Shown here: positions 1 to 8,038 of the stretch, in pieces
Layout of the letters: every line of letters starts with the position of its first letter
Numbering within the stretch: position 1 is the first letter of the stretch
DNA from: JAJPXC01 sp964562375
GTDB lineage: Bacteria; Bacteroidota; Bacteroidia; Bacteroidales; Muribaculaceae
DNA: 34,392 nt
Direction: 5' to 3'
Assembly: GCA_964562375.1 (NCBI GenBank)
Contig: CAZLSW010000031.1
Location: 1-34,392, forward strand
Position numbers and translations under genes: made by a program
Notes under the pieces: model-generated
Database searches by the model: none
Seen by the model: the letters and a program-made list of their open reading frames with translations, nothing else
Told to the model about the DNA's origin: nothing

Positions 1-104
1 TGAAAAACGCCGCAATTTAACATCTATTGGCTATAACGGGCTTATTTTTCGCCCAAATAGGGCGTGAAGCGACCCTGGATGTCCTTGAGCTGGGAACTGG
101 GGAA

Positions 105-133
105 CCACCGCGGCGAACCGCGGGGCACCGTGG
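105..133 (-). repeat. Palindromic element, family A (single copy)
   Basis: On the minus strand this is CCACGGTGCCCCGCGG, a TTCG loop, then CCGCGGTGG. It is the same palindrome that ends the arrays at 24035-24063 and 31839-31872 and the copy at 32136-32165. A second, weaker inverted repeat (GGCC, TTGGAC, GGCC) lies about 20 bp away at 151-174. Any open frame across here is a by-product of the GC-rich repeat. Confidence 0.8.
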
Positions 134-425
134 CTTGTTGATGGAGGGGTCGGCCTTGGACGGCCTTCACCACGCGGGGAATTTTTAATCACGCAGACGA
201 ACGCAGACTTGCGCAGAAGCTTCGCACCAAAAAAGTCCGCTCGAGGAAAGTCCAGCATGGCGGTCCAATGCCAGCCACTCTGGGGCTGACGTGGACGCAT
301 ATATTTTCACCTCCGACGCCATTATATAAAATAATGTGAAAGGTTTTTTAAGGGTGGGAGGGGGAAATGGGGCGATATGGTGTTAAATCGGGGAAAAGTG
401 ACTACCAATCGGGGGAATTTGTCTA

Positions 426-462
426 TTTGATAATGAAAAATGGCTCAAAAGCCGTAACTTTG
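426..462 (+). promoter_or_regulatory. Putative Bacteroidetes promoter for the LytS/LytTR operon
   Basis: TTTG at 426-429 and TAACTTTG at 455-462 fit the Bacteroidetes -33/-7 consensus. The 25-base spacing is longer than the usual 19-21, so the -7 box is the stronger half. It lies about 90 bases upstream of the kinase start codon. Confidence 0.45.
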
Positions 463-551
463 CGGCGGTTGATCATTAAATCATCGCCGGAAAGCCCAGG
501 AATAAGCCTTAAATCCCGGGGAAGTTCATCACTAATGCATCCTTATATAAT

Positions 552-1676
552 ATGGTAGACAGCATACAACGGCGGCGCCGCGTGTCGACAATGTTGATTC
601 ACCTGCTGGTGATATCGATACTGTTGGTCGTGCCGGAAATGATCATGACTTTCGGGAGCGACTCTCACCATATACCTACGGAGGTATATTTCAAGGTGGT
701 GGTTTATCTTGCTGTGTTTTACATCAATTATTATTTTATTATTCCTCAGACGCTTGGCGAGCAACGGCACACGTGGCGTTTTTTCGTTTACAACCTGTTG
801 CTGATCGTGGTTGCGATGGTGTTGTTGACGTTGATCTTCAGGTTGCACATGCATGACCATCCCGAGGGTTTCATGTTCCACAGGGGCGAAAGGCCGGGTG
901 GGGGTCCTCATCGCGGGCCTCACGGTGGCATGTGGGCAGCGTGGAGTCGCGACGCGGTGATGCTGGTGTTGATTATGGGGCTGTCGGTGGCGTTGAAGTT
1001 GAACGACCGCTGGTTCCAGTTGCGGCAGCGTCAGGAGGAGATCCGCGAGATACAGCGCCGCGAGGAGATCCAGCGCCTCAAGGCGCAATTGAATCCCCAC
1101 TTCCTGTTTAACACCCTCAACACGATTTACGCGCTTATCGACCTCGACCCAAAGCGGGCCAAGGACGCGTTGCACCAGCTATCGGCGATGCTTCGCTACG
1201 TGGTTTACGACGAGCCAAAGGGGACGGTGCCATTGGAGACCGACCTCCATTTCATCGAGAGCTACATCAACTTGATGCGCTTGCGCCTGAGCACGGCCTA
1301 CAAAATCGTGGTGAAGCTCGACGCGGGCGACATGGCGCAGGATCAAATCGCGCCGATGCTCTTCGTGACCATCGTTGAGAATTGCTTCAAGCACGGCCGC
1401 GTCGACCCGTCGATACCGATCGCCATCACCATAACGGCCCATGACGGCGTGGTGAAATGCGTGACCACCAACTCGTTCGCCCCGACAAGCGGCACCCCCA
1501 CGCCGCTGGCCCCGACCATCGATGGTAGCAACCACGGAGTAGGCCTTGACAACCTTCGCCGGCGCCTCGACCTGATATACGGCGACCAAGCGTCGCTCAC
1601 CATGAGCGACGATGGCCGCGTGTACACGGTTACATTGACAGTAAATTTACCCAATAATACCGACGAAAATGGATAA
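552..1676 (+). CDS. Sensor histidine kinase, LytS/YehU (His_kinase) type
   Basis: A membrane sensor kinase of 374 residues that should autophosphorylate and pass phosphate to the regulator encoded immediately downstream. The N-terminal ~160 residues contain four hydrophobic segments with short connecting loops, including a Gly/His/Pro-rich loop near residues 105-125, and no large periplasmic sensor domain. A charged Gln/Arg/Glu coiled-coil linker follows. The phospho-acceptor box QLNPHFLFNTLN places the histidine at residue 183. The ATPase part has an N-box (ENCFKHG) and a glycine box (GVGLDNLRRRL), as in the PF06580 plus HATPase_c arrangement. The stop codon overlaps the next gene by 8 bases, which indicates translational coupling. 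The signal is not evident from the sequence. Confidence 0.9.
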   Translation: MVDSIQRRRRVSTMLIHLLVISILLVVPEMIMTFGSDSHHIPTEVYFKVVVYLAVFYINYYFIIPQTLGEQRHTWRFFVYNLLLIVVAMVLLTLIFRLHMHDHPEGFMFHRGERPGGGPHRGPHGGMWAAWSRDAVMLVLIMGLSVALKLNDRWFQLRQRQEEIREIQRREEIQRLKAQLNPHFLFNTLNTIYALIDLDPKRAKDALHQLSAMLRYVVYDEPKGTVPLETDLHFIESYINLMRLRLSTAYKIVVKLDAGDMAQDQIAPMLFVTIVENCFKHGRVDPSIPIAITITAHDGVVKCVTTNSFAPTSGTPTPLAPTIDGSNHGVGLDNLRRRLDLIYGDQASLTMSDDGRVYTVTLTVNLPNNTDENG

Positions 1677-2409
1677 ACTGCGCGTTTGCGTGATCGACGA
1701 CGAGCCGATCGCCAACCAACTAATCTGCTCCTACGTGGAGCGCACGCCATTCCTGGAGCTTGTGGGCTCATACGCCTCGGCCCAGGACGCCGTCAAATCG
1801 ATTCTCACCGAGGATGTCGACCTGGTGTTCATGGACATCCAGATGCCCCAGCTCAACGGCATGGAGTTCTCCAAAATCATGCCGGCCCACACCAAGGTGA
1901 TTTTCACCACCGCATTCGACCAATACGCCATCCAAGCGTTCAAGGTGGGAGCCCTCGATTACCTGCTCAAGCCCATCAGCTACGAGGAATTCTTCACCTC
2001 GGCCAACCGAGCCCTGGCTTGGACACAAGCGGCCCGTAACCCGTCGCCCTCAGCCATGCGCCGCAACCACCTGATTGTCAAGAGCGAATACAAGCTTATC
2101 CAGATCCCTTTCGACGAGATTCTATTCGTGGAGGGGCTCAAGGACTACGTGAAGATTTACCTCACGCAGGACCAAAAGTCGATTATGACGCTGATGTCTA
2201 TGCGCTTGTTGGAGCGCTACCTCCCCTCTACTATGTTCATGCGCATCCACCGCAGCTACATCGTCAACCTCAACCATGTGAGGCTGATCGAAAGGAACCG
2301 CGTGGTATTCGGCACCCACAACCTGCCCATCTCCGAGAGTTACAAGCAACAGTTCCAGGACTACATCATGGCTCGCACCGTCGCCGGTCCTGGCATGGAG
2401 GAAGAATAA
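1669..2409 (+). CDS. LytTR-family response regulator
   Basis: A DNA-binding response regulator of 246 residues. The receiver domain (about 1-120) has the acidic pair DDE near the N-terminus, phospho-acceptor Asp56 in VFMDIQMPQLNG, and the conserved Thr and Lys of TTAFDQYAIQAF and DYLLKPIS. The C-terminal ~100 residues form a LytTR domain with the typical motifs ILFVEGLKDYVKIY, FMRIHRSYIVNL and LPISESYKQQF. Such proteins bind short direct repeats next to target promoters. The gene overlaps the kinase gene by 8 bases, so the two form a cognate pair. No obvious LytTR target is identifiable; the direct repeat at 14116-14181 is only a remote candidate. Confidence 0.93.
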   Translation: MDKLRVCVIDDEPIANQLICSYVERTPFLELVGSYASAQDAVKSILTEDVDLVFMDIQMPQLNGMEFSKIMPAHTKVIFTTAFDQYAIQAFKVGALDYLLKPISYEEFFTSANRALAWTQAARNPSPSAMRRNHLIVKSEYKLIQIPFDEILFVEGLKDYVKIYLTQDQKSIMTLMSMRLLERYLPSTMFMRIHRSYIVNLNHVRLIERNRVVFGTHNLPISESYKQQFQDYIMARTVAGPGMEEE

Positions 2410-2454
2410 ATGTTAAGAAAGCCGCGAGGTTAGCGTAGTTTGGCAATAAATTAC

Positions 2455-2462
2455 TACTTTTG
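2455..2462 (+). promoter_or_regulatory. Putative -7 box directly before coaX
   Basis: TACTTTTG matches the TAnnTTTG consensus and ends 8 bases before the coaX start codon at 2471. Transcription from it would give a nearly leaderless mRNA. The only TTTG nearby (2439-2442) is too close (12 bases) to be a normal -33 box, so the call is tentative. Confidence 0.35.
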
Positions 2463-2470
2463 CCACCGCA

Positions 2471-3196
2471 ATGAGTTACAACCTCACAATCGACCAGGGC
2501 AACAGTGCGGCCAAGCTGGCGGTATGGGATGGCGAGCACCTCGTCACCCACTGCCTCCACGACCGTCTTGACCCCTCGCGATTGCTCAAGCTCACTTCCC
2601 GCTATCCCCTGCGCGGCGCCATCTACTGTAGCGTCGCGGCCTCGGGGGCCACGGTAATCAACGCCTTGCGGCACGCCGGAATGCGCGTCTACGAGCTCAC
2701 CCACCTCACTCCCCTGCCCATCCAGCTTGGATACCGCACGCCCAAGACCCTGGGGCACGACCGCATCGCGGCCGCCGTGGGAGCTTGGAACCGACACCGC
2801 GGCGAGGAGGTGCTCGTGGTCGACATCGGCACGGCCATCACCTACGACCTGGTGACAGCCGATGGCGTATACCTTGGCGGCAACATCGCCCCTGGCCCGC
2901 GCATGCGCCTCGAGGCGTTGAACCACTACACGGCCCGCCTGCCACTTGTGGAGCTCGACCAGCCCGTGGAGCTTTGGGGCCGCGACACCTGCAACGCCCT
3001 GCGCTCGGGAGCCATCAACGGCGTCGTGGGCGAGCTTGAGTACTACCGCAGCCAGCTTTCTCCGAAGGCCGTCACCGTCATCACCGGGGGCGACCGCGAT
3101 TTGATAACACCCCACCTCACCTTCGAGGCCGACATCGAGCCGCAACTGGTGAGCGAGGGCCTTAACTGCATTTTACGATACAATGAAATCCTTTAG
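2471..3196 (+). CDS. coaX: Type III pantothenate kinase
   Basis: Catalyses ATP-dependent phosphorylation of pantothenate, the first step of coenzyme A synthesis, in the cytoplasm. The 241-residue length fits the CoaX family. It shows the ASKHA-fold phosphate motifs DQGNSAAKLAVW near the N-terminus and VVDIGTAITYDLV near residues 115-127, the pantothenate-site motif GHDRIAAAVGAW, and GGNIAPGPRMRLEAL. The end of the gene overlaps the following outer-membrane protein gene by 14 bases. It is the first gene of a cluster continuing through lptC and the CorC-like gene, an order that also occurs in other Bacteroidales as far as I recall. Confidence 0.94.
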   Translation: MSYNLTIDQGNSAAKLAVWDGEHLVTHCLHDRLDPSRLLKLTSRYPLRGAIYCSVAASGATVINALRHAGMRVYELTHLTPLPIQLGYRTPKTLGHDRIAAAVGAWNRHRGEEVLVVDIGTAITYDLVTADGVYLGGNIAPGPRMRLEALNHYTARLPLVELDQPVELWGRDTCNALRSGAINGVVGELEYYRSQLSPKAVTVITGGDRDLITPHLTFEADIEPQLVSEGLNCILRYNEIL

Positions 3197-4418
3197 GACC
3201 ATCATCTTTGCCGTGGCCGCCATGGCCTCCATCACCGCCGTCGCACAGTTGTCGATGAGCCCCTACTCCCGCTACGGGTACGGCCTGTTGAACGACAACG
3301 CCACCTCGGCCCAGCGAGCCATGGGAGGCGTGGGATACGCCATGAACTCCGGCCGGCAGATCAACGTGATGAACCCCGCAAGCTACGCGTGGTGCGACTC
3401 CCTGACGTTCCTATACGACATCGGCATGGACGTCACGCGACTGTGGAGCAAGGACGCCGGAGGCTCCGGCAAAAACTTCGGAGGAGGCCTCGACTACATG
3501 ACCATGCAATTCCCCATCACCCGCTGGCTCGGCGGATCGGTGGGTTTGCTTCCCTACTCTTCAGTGGGCTACTCTTTCGGCTCGGACATCGACAATGGTA
3601 GCGTAAGCTCCTCGGGCTCAGGCGGTTTGAACCAACTTTACTTGGGCTTCGGCGCCCTGCCGTTCAAGGGATTCTCCATCGGCTTCAACGCCAGCTACCT
3701 CTTCGGCACCACCACCAACGACATCTACGCCATCACCGACGCGGGATCGACCTCATTGTTTGAGCGCGTGATCCAGGTGCGCGACTACCACCTGCAATTC
3801 GGCGCGCAATACTCCTATCAGCTCACCCGCAAAAACCGCTTGACCGTGGGCGTCACCTACTCCCCCGGCAAATCGCTCCTGGGCCATATGTGGGGCGTGT
3901 ACTACGACGTCAACAACGACACCAAGCCCGATACCGTAGGCTACACCTCGCTACACGGTAAATGCTCATTGCCAGCCACTTACGGCGTAGGTATAGCCTA
4001 TGAGTGGAACAAGCGTCTCTTGGCCGAAATCGACTTCACCTACCAGCCCTGGGCCGACGTGAAATATCAGGCGATTGAGGGATTTGAGAGCTCGAAATTC
4101 GACAACCGCTGGAAACTCGCCGGTGGCCTACAGTGGCAGCCCAATCCTCGCGGCAATTACGCCCACCGCATCCAGTACCGCTGCGGCGCCTACTACAACC
4201 ACGACTATCTGAACGTCTCGGGCAACAACGTGCGAGAATGGGGTGCCTCGATAGGCTTCGGCTTGCCCGTAACCGCCAACAAGACAGTTGTTTCCCTCGG
4301 ATTCGAGTACAAGCATCGCCAGGCCCACCCGGACCCTCTGGTAAAGGAACAATATTTCAACATCACCGTTGGCGTAAACTTCAACGAGATGTGGTTCTGG
4401 CGCAACAAGATACGTTGA
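3183..4418 (+). CDS. Predicted outer-membrane beta-barrel protein
   Basis: A 411-residue protein with a cleavable signal peptide (MKSFRTIIFAVAAMASITAVAQ) and then a Gly/Tyr/aromatic-rich sequence of alternating polar and hydrophobic residues, typical of an outer-membrane barrel. The start of the mature part, SPYSRYGYGLLNDNATSAQRAMGG, and the motif INVMNPASYA recall the FadL/OmpP1-like barrels of Bacteroidetes. The last strand carries an aromatic-rich end (FNEMWFWRNKIR). It overlaps coaX by 14 bases and is followed 4 bases later by lptC, suggesting an envelope-related role. Its substrate cannot be told from the sequence. Confidence 0.8.
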   Translation: MKSFRTIIFAVAAMASITAVAQLSMSPYSRYGYGLLNDNATSAQRAMGGVGYAMNSGRQINVMNPASYAWCDSLTFLYDIGMDVTRLWSKDAGGSGKNFGGGLDYMTMQFPITRWLGGSVGLLPYSSVGYSFGSDIDNGSVSSSGSGGLNQLYLGFGALPFKGFSIGFNASYLFGTTTNDIYAITDAGSTSLFERVIQVRDYHLQFGAQYSYQLTRKNRLTVGVTYSPGKSLLGHMWGVYYDVNNDTKPDTVGYTSLHGKCSLPATYGVGIAYEWNKRLLAEIDFTYQPWADVKYQAIEGFESSKFDNRWKLAGGLQWQPNPRGNYAHRIQYRCGAYYNHDYLNVSGNNVREWGASIGFGLPVTANKTVVSLGFEYKHRQAHPDPLVKEQYFNITVGVNFNEMWFWRNKIR

Positions 4419-4422
4419 CGCC

Positions 4423-5205
4423 ATGGACACTCATCCTCGGCGACACCAACATCTGCGACTACTTCCCGCGACCTTGGCCGTGGCCCTCGCCACATGCGCC
4501 CTGGCCTCGTGCGGCGACGACGACACCGAGCGCGTCACCAATGTCACCGACCTCGAGTACGTGCCCACAATGACCACCGTCAACGTGGCCACGTTCATCT
4601 CCGACTCGGGATACACCCGCTACCACATCACGGCCCCCGTATGGTACGTCTTCGACGAGGCCAGCACGCCACGCTGGACGTTTCCCGAGGGACTGTTTCT
4701 CGAAAAATACGACAACCTATTCCGCCAGGAGGCCACATTGCGGGCCGACTCGGCAGTTTACTTCTCCCAGCTTAAGCTGTGGCGCTTGGACTCCAACGTG
4801 AGGATGCGCAACGTGGCCGGCGACCGTTTCCTCACCCAGCAACTCTTCTGGGACCAGAACGCGCGCAAAGTCTACTCCGACTCGTTTATCCACATCGAGC
4901 GCTCCGACCGCGTCATCGAGGGCTATGGCTTCGAGTCAAACGAGACCATGACCCGCTACACCATTCGCCGTCCATCGGGTATCTTCCCAGTCGACGAAAA
5001 CCGCGCGAAAACTGCCCCCGATACAACCACTCAGGAGGATGGAAGTCGACCGGACCCCGGGTCGACACCCACTCCCAGCACCGCTTCCCATCAGCAGGAT
5101 GAAAGTCGACCGACCTCCGGGTCGGCACAGCATCGAGCGACAAGCAACCCAGCTCCCGCCGCCTCCACCCAATCCGGCCCCCTCACAATTCAAAGAGCAC
5201 GATAA
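4423..5205 (+). CDS. lptC: LPS export protein LptC, with repeat-derived C-terminal tail
   Basis: Inner-membrane-anchored component of the Lpt machinery that passes LPS from the LptBFG transporter towards LptA. The N-terminus has a hydrophobic stretch and a lipobox (ALASC). The core, residues about 40-190, carries LptC-like beta-strand repeats: LEKYDNLFRQEATLRADSAVYF, a region on free versus processed forms (LWRLDSNVRMRN), and YGFESNETMTRYTIRRPSGIFPV. Bacteroides LptC proteins, as I recall them, end around that last motif. Here about 70 extra residues follow, low-complexity and Pro/Ser/Thr-rich, encoded partly by two palindromic elements (family B, 5036-5070 and 5093-5128). The stop overlaps the next start by one base. 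Confidence 0.85.
   Translation: MDTHPRRHQHLRLLPATLAVALATCALASCGDDDTERVTNVTDLEYVPTMTTVNVATFISDSGYTRYHITAPVWYVFDEASTPRWTFPEGLFLEKYDNLFRQEATLRADSAVYFSQLKLWRLDSNVRMRNVAGDRFLTQQLFWDQNARKVYSDSFIHIERSDRVIEGYGFESNETMTRYTIRRPSGIFPVDENRAKTAPDTTTQEDGSRPDPGSTPTPSTASHQQDESRPTSGSAQHRATSNPAPAASTQSGPLTIQRAR
5036..5128 (+). repeat. Two palindromic elements, family B, inside lptC
   Basis: Two copies of a leader like CAGGAGGATGGAA are followed by an inverted repeat built on GTCGACC and GGGTCGAC (arms 5045-5051 / 5060-5066, and 5105-5111 / 5120-5126). Both are read in the same frame, giving SRPDPGSTP and SRPTSGSAQ. Matching copies lie in mnmE (31541-31577) and, in the same orientation relative to the gene, in ccsA (18952-18992). 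Confidence 0.8.
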
Positions 5206-6485
5206 TGGACGCAGAATCAACACGTTGGCTTATAATAGCGCTGGTCTCCCTCGTATTCTCGGCATTCTTCTCGGGAATGGAGATCGCTTTCATCACGTCC
5301 GACCGCGTGCGCGTCGAGCTGGACGTCAAAAAGGGCGGCATACTCTCCCGCGCGCTCAACATCTTCTACCAGCACTCCCAATTCTTCATCTCCACAATCC
5401 TTGTGGGCAACAACATCATGCTCGTTATCTACGGCATGGGCACCGCCTACTTGCTCGAGCCGTGGCTGATGTCGTGGACCCACAGCGAGGCCCTTGTGCT
5501 GCTGTTCCAAACGCTCATTTCGACGGGAATTATACTCCTTACGGGCGAGTTCTTCCCAAAGACGATATTCCGTATCAACCCCAACCGCTCTCTTAAGCTC
5601 TTCGCCCTGCCTATGTGGCTGATTTACATCGTGTTGTTCCCAATCTCACTGTTGACGACATGGATTTCGCGACTGCTTATGAAAGTGTGCGGGCTGAAAA
5701 ACGGCGATACCCCCCTTGGCGGCCTCTCGATCGGCGACCTCAACGACTACCTTGAGCGCACAATCGACGAGAGCGTCGAGGACAAAACCGAGGTGGAAAA
5801 CGAGGTGAAAATCTTCCACAACGCCCTCGACTTCTCCTCCACCCACCTGCGCGATTGCATGATCCCGCGCAACGAGATTGTGGCTGTCGACATCGACGAC
5901 ACCACCCGCGAACAGCTCTCCGAACTGTTCACCTCCTCAGGACGTTCCAAAATCATTGTATACAAGGAAGATATCGACAACGTATTGGGCTACATTCACG
6001 TGAGTGAATTATTTGAAACCGATGTCGACTGGCACGAGGCTGTGAAGCCTGTAATTTTCGCCCCAGAGGCGCTGATGGCCAACAAAATGATGCGTCGACT
6101 GCTGAGCGAAAAACGCTCGCTGGCGATTGTCGTCGATGAGTTTGGTGGCACCGCCGGACTGGTCACCCTCGAGGACCTCGTCGAAGAGATTTTCGGTGAC
6201 ATCCAGGACGAGCACGACCACTCCAAAATCACCGCCCGCGAGGTCGCCCCGGGGGTCTATGAATTCTCGGGCCGCGCCGAGGTCGCTTGGGTCAACGAAA
6301 CATTCCATCTCGACATCCCCGAAGACGATGAGTATCAAACAATTGCCGGATACATCCTCTTCACCACCGGCACCATCCCCGCCGAGGGCGAGAAGGTGGA
6401 AGTGGGCGACTTCACCATGGAAATCCTCAAGAAATCGGCCACCCGCCTCGAGCTCATCCGCCTCACCACCACCAAAGAACAGTAA
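5205..6485 (+). CDS. CNNM/CBS-domain membrane protein (CorC/HlyC, GldE-like)
   Basis: A 426-residue inner-membrane protein of the hemolysin/CorC family; members are linked to divalent-cation transport or, as GldE, to gliding/T9SS functions in Bacteroidetes. The N-terminal DUF21/CNNM part (about 1-190) has four hydrophobic segments and the motif FSGMEIAFITSDRVRVE. Two CBS domains follow (about 205-265 and 270-330, the second with VVDEFGGTAGLVTLEDLVEEIFGDI). A CorC_HlyC transporter-associated domain closes the protein (about 340-425). The start shares one base with the lptC stop, so translation is probably coupled. It is the last gene of this cluster, with a hairpin right after the stop. Confidence 0.9.
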   Translation: MDAESTRWLIIALVSLVFSAFFSGMEIAFITSDRVRVELDVKKGGILSRALNIFYQHSQFFISTILVGNNIMLVIYGMGTAYLLEPWLMSWTHSEALVLLFQTLISTGIILLTGEFFPKTIFRINPNRSLKLFALPMWLIYIVLFPISLLTTWISRLLMKVCGLKNGDTPLGGLSIGDLNDYLERTIDESVEDKTEVENEVKIFHNALDFSSTHLRDCMIPRNEIVAVDIDDTTREQLSELFTSSGRSKIIVYKEDIDNVLGYIHVSELFETDVDWHEAVKPVIFAPEALMANKMMRRLLSEKRSLAIVVDEFGGTAGLVTLEDLVEEIFGDIQDEHDHSKITAREVAPGVYEFSGRAEVAWVNETFHLDIPEDDEYQTIAGYILFTTGTIPAEGEKVEVGDFTMEILKKSATRLELIRLTTTKEQ

Positions 6486-6494
6486 CTTCTTTTG

Positions 6495-6555
6495 ACCACA
6501 AAAGGACACAAAATGACACAAAAATTTTGTGTTTCTTTTGTGTTATTTTGTGGTT
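6495..6555. terminator. Long AT-rich inverted repeat between convergent genes
   Basis: The left half is made of ACCACAAAA, GGACACAAAA and GACACAAAA, and the right half mirrors it as TTTTGTG, TTTTGTGTTA and TTTTGTGGTT, with a few mismatches. It begins 10 bases after the CorC-like stop and ends about 33 bases before the trmH-like stop on the other strand. A two-way terminator is likely. The internal CACAAAA repeat is also of the type found dispersed in Bacteroidetes genomes. Confidence 0.6.
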
Positions 6556-6588
6556 TAAAGGTCCTTAACTCTTTGTCGAAGCATCCTT

Positions 6589-7119
6589 TTATGGTCTTAG
6601 GTGGCTGAAGAAGTGCCAGAGGGCGATGCCGGTTGAGACGGCCACGTTGAGCGAGTGCTTGGTCCCCTCCTGGGGTATCTCGATGGCGTAATCGCAAGCG
6701 TCAACCACCCGGGGATCCACGCCGTCCACCTCATGCCCTACCACCACCGCATAGCGCTTGCCCTGCTCCACCGTAAAGTCTTGAAGCTCAACGCTGTCGT
6801 GTACCTGCTCGAGGCAGCACAGCGTATACCCTTGTTCCTTAAGCATCTCTACGGCCGTCATCGTATCTTGGAAATATTCCCAAGCGACAGAATCCTCGGC
6901 TCCCAAGGCCGTCTTGTGGATCTCGATCGACGGCGGCGTGGCCGTGATACCGCACAGCATCAGCCGCTCGACGCGGAACGCGTCGGACGTGCGGAAAATA
7001 GACCCTATATTGTTGAGCGAGCGCACGTTATCCAGTACCACCACCAACGGCAACTTCCCCTCGCGGCGATACTCCTCGACGCTCACCCGCTGCAAGTCAA
7101 AAATTGTCTTCTTTTTCAT
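6589..7119 (-). CDS. TrmH/SpoU-family RNA 2'-O-methyltransferase
   Basis: A 176-residue SPOUT-class methyltransferase expected to methylate a ribose of tRNA or rRNA with S-adenosylmethionine. It shows the three family motifs: motif 1 NVRSLNNIGSIFRTSDAF (about 30-47), motif 2 VVGHEVDGVD (about 126-135) and motif 3 IPQEGTKHSLNVAVSTGIAL (about 148-167), which form the trefoil knot SAM site. There is no N-terminal L30e-like domain, so it is a short, catalytic-domain-only member. The substrate cannot be assigned. It lies downstream of lpxA, separated by a strong hairpin (7152-7205), and is convergent with the CorC-like gene. Confidence 0.9.
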   Translation of the reverse strand: MKKKTIFDLQRVSVEEYRREGKLPLVVVLDNVRSLNNIGSIFRTSDAFRVERLMLCGITATPPSIEIHKTALGAEDSVAWEYFQDTMTAVEMLKEQGYTLCCLEQVHDSVELQDFTVEQGKRYAVVVGHEVDGVDPRVVDACDYAIEIPQEGTKHSLNVAVSTGIALWHFFSHLRP

Positions 7120-7151
7120 CTTCTATCATTCATTAAGTCGTATATTCGTGA

Positions 7152-7205
7152 ATTCGTGCACTCGTGTACTCGAGATTTCTTTCTCGAATGCACGAGTGCA
7201 CGAAT
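7152..7205. terminator. Strong 23-bp inverted repeat after lpxA
   Basis: The left arm 7152-7174 (starting ATTCGTGCACTCGTG) and the right arm 7183-7205 (ending CACGAGTGCACGAAT) pair over 23 positions with two mismatches and an 8-base loop (ATTTCTTT). It begins 23 bases after the lpxA stop. It probably ends or processes the efflux-lpxA transcript. There is no long T tract after it, so it is not a textbook intrinsic terminator. Confidence 0.6.
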
Positions 7206-7227
7206 AAACGATTGCTTGACAGGCCCG

Positions 7228-8010
7228 TTACAGGTCGGTCTTGATGCCTACGAGCTTGAGGTTGTTGTCGCGGCAGAACGCCAGGATGTTCTCACGAATC
7301 TCGGAGGGCTGGATGTCGGCCTCGATACGCTTCATGGCGTTGAACAGCGACGATCCGCTCTGGTAGATGTGGCGGTAGGCCGAAGCGATGTCGTCGATCT
7401 GCTCCTCCTTGTAGCCTCGCGAGCGCAGGATGTAGGCGTTCACGCCGTTGTACACCGCCGGGTTGTGGGCAATCACCACGTAGGGGGGCACGTTGGAGCC
7501 GATGCGGCAGCCGCCCTTGATGAAAGCCCAGTCGCCCACCTTCGTGCCTTCGTGGAGCAGCGAGTTGGAGCCAAGAATGGTGCACTCGCCCACCTCGGTG
7601 TCGCCGGCGATGGTGGTGCCGTTGCCGATCACGTCGCGACCCTTGATGTAGGAGTCGTGACCGATGTGCGCCTCAGCCATGATGAACGAGTCATTGCCGA
7701 TGCGGGTGGCTTGACCCTCGCGGATGGAGCGGTTGATGATCACATGCTCGCGGATGACGTTGTTGTCGCCAATCTCGCAGTAGGTCTTCTCCCCTTTCCA
7801 ACGGAAATCCTGGGGGTCGGCGCCGATAATGGCGCCTTGGTATACCTTATTGTTTTTGCCCATGCGGGTGCCGCTCATAATCGACACGTAGGGCATGATG
7901 ACGCAGTTGTCGCCGATCACGGTGTCGGCGTCGATGAACGCAAACGGGTGGATAGTAACGTCTTTCCCGATTTTAGCCGAGGGATCGACTGATGCTAATG
8001 GACTAATCAT
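7228..8010 (-). CDS. lpxA: UDP-N-acetylglucosamine O-acyltransferase
   Basis: First committed step of lipid A synthesis: transfers a 3-hydroxyacyl chain from acyl carrier protein to UDP-GlcNAc, in the cytoplasm. The 260 residues match the family length (E. coli 262). The first ~185 residues are left-handed beta-helix hexapeptide repeats (for example IGKDVTIHPFAFID, VIGNGTTIAGDTEVG). The catalytic histidine is probably His118 in AHIGHDSYIKG. The C-terminal helical part ends KLVGIKTDL. It starts 28 bases after the outer-membrane-factor gene of the efflux operon, so it appears cotranscribed with it. The usual lpxD/lpxC-fabZ neighbours of Bacteroidales are absent here. Confidence 0.92.
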   Translation of the reverse strand: MISPLASVDPSAKIGKDVTIHPFAFIDADTVIGDNCVIMPYVSIMSGTRMGKNNKVYQGAIIGADPQDFRWKGEKTYCEIGDNNVIREHVIINRSIREGQATRIGNDSFIMAEAHIGHDSYIKGRDVIGNGTTIAGDTEVGECTILGSNSLLHEGTKVGDWAFIKGGCRIGSNVPPYVVIAHNPAVYNGVNAYILRSRGYKEEQIDDIASAYRHIYQSGSSLFNAMKRIEADIQPSEIRENILAFCRDNNLKLVGIKTDL

Positions 8011-8038
8011 GCTATTATAAATGAATTAAGGTTAGACA

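Larger units (their letters stand above)
1..551. other. Non-coding region upstream of the kinase gene
   Basis: I see no credible gene here. It holds a small hairpin with arms CGCCC and GGGCG near 50-64, the palindromic element at 105-133, a short run of ACGCAGA-like repeats near 191-217, and a promoter-like site at 426-462. The 89-codon minus-strand frame at 31-300 has no recognisable protein features and runs through the palindrome. Confidence 0.6.

Noticed and set aside
31..300. An 89-codon minus-strand open frame
   Set aside because: It crosses the family A palindrome, has no recognisable domain or start context, and shares its SHGAPRFAAV-type peptide with out-of-frame readings of the same repeats elsewhere.
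6655..7992. A long (445-codon) plus-strand frame
   Set aside because: It lies antisense to lpxA and the TrmH-type gene, both of which show unmistakable family motifs.
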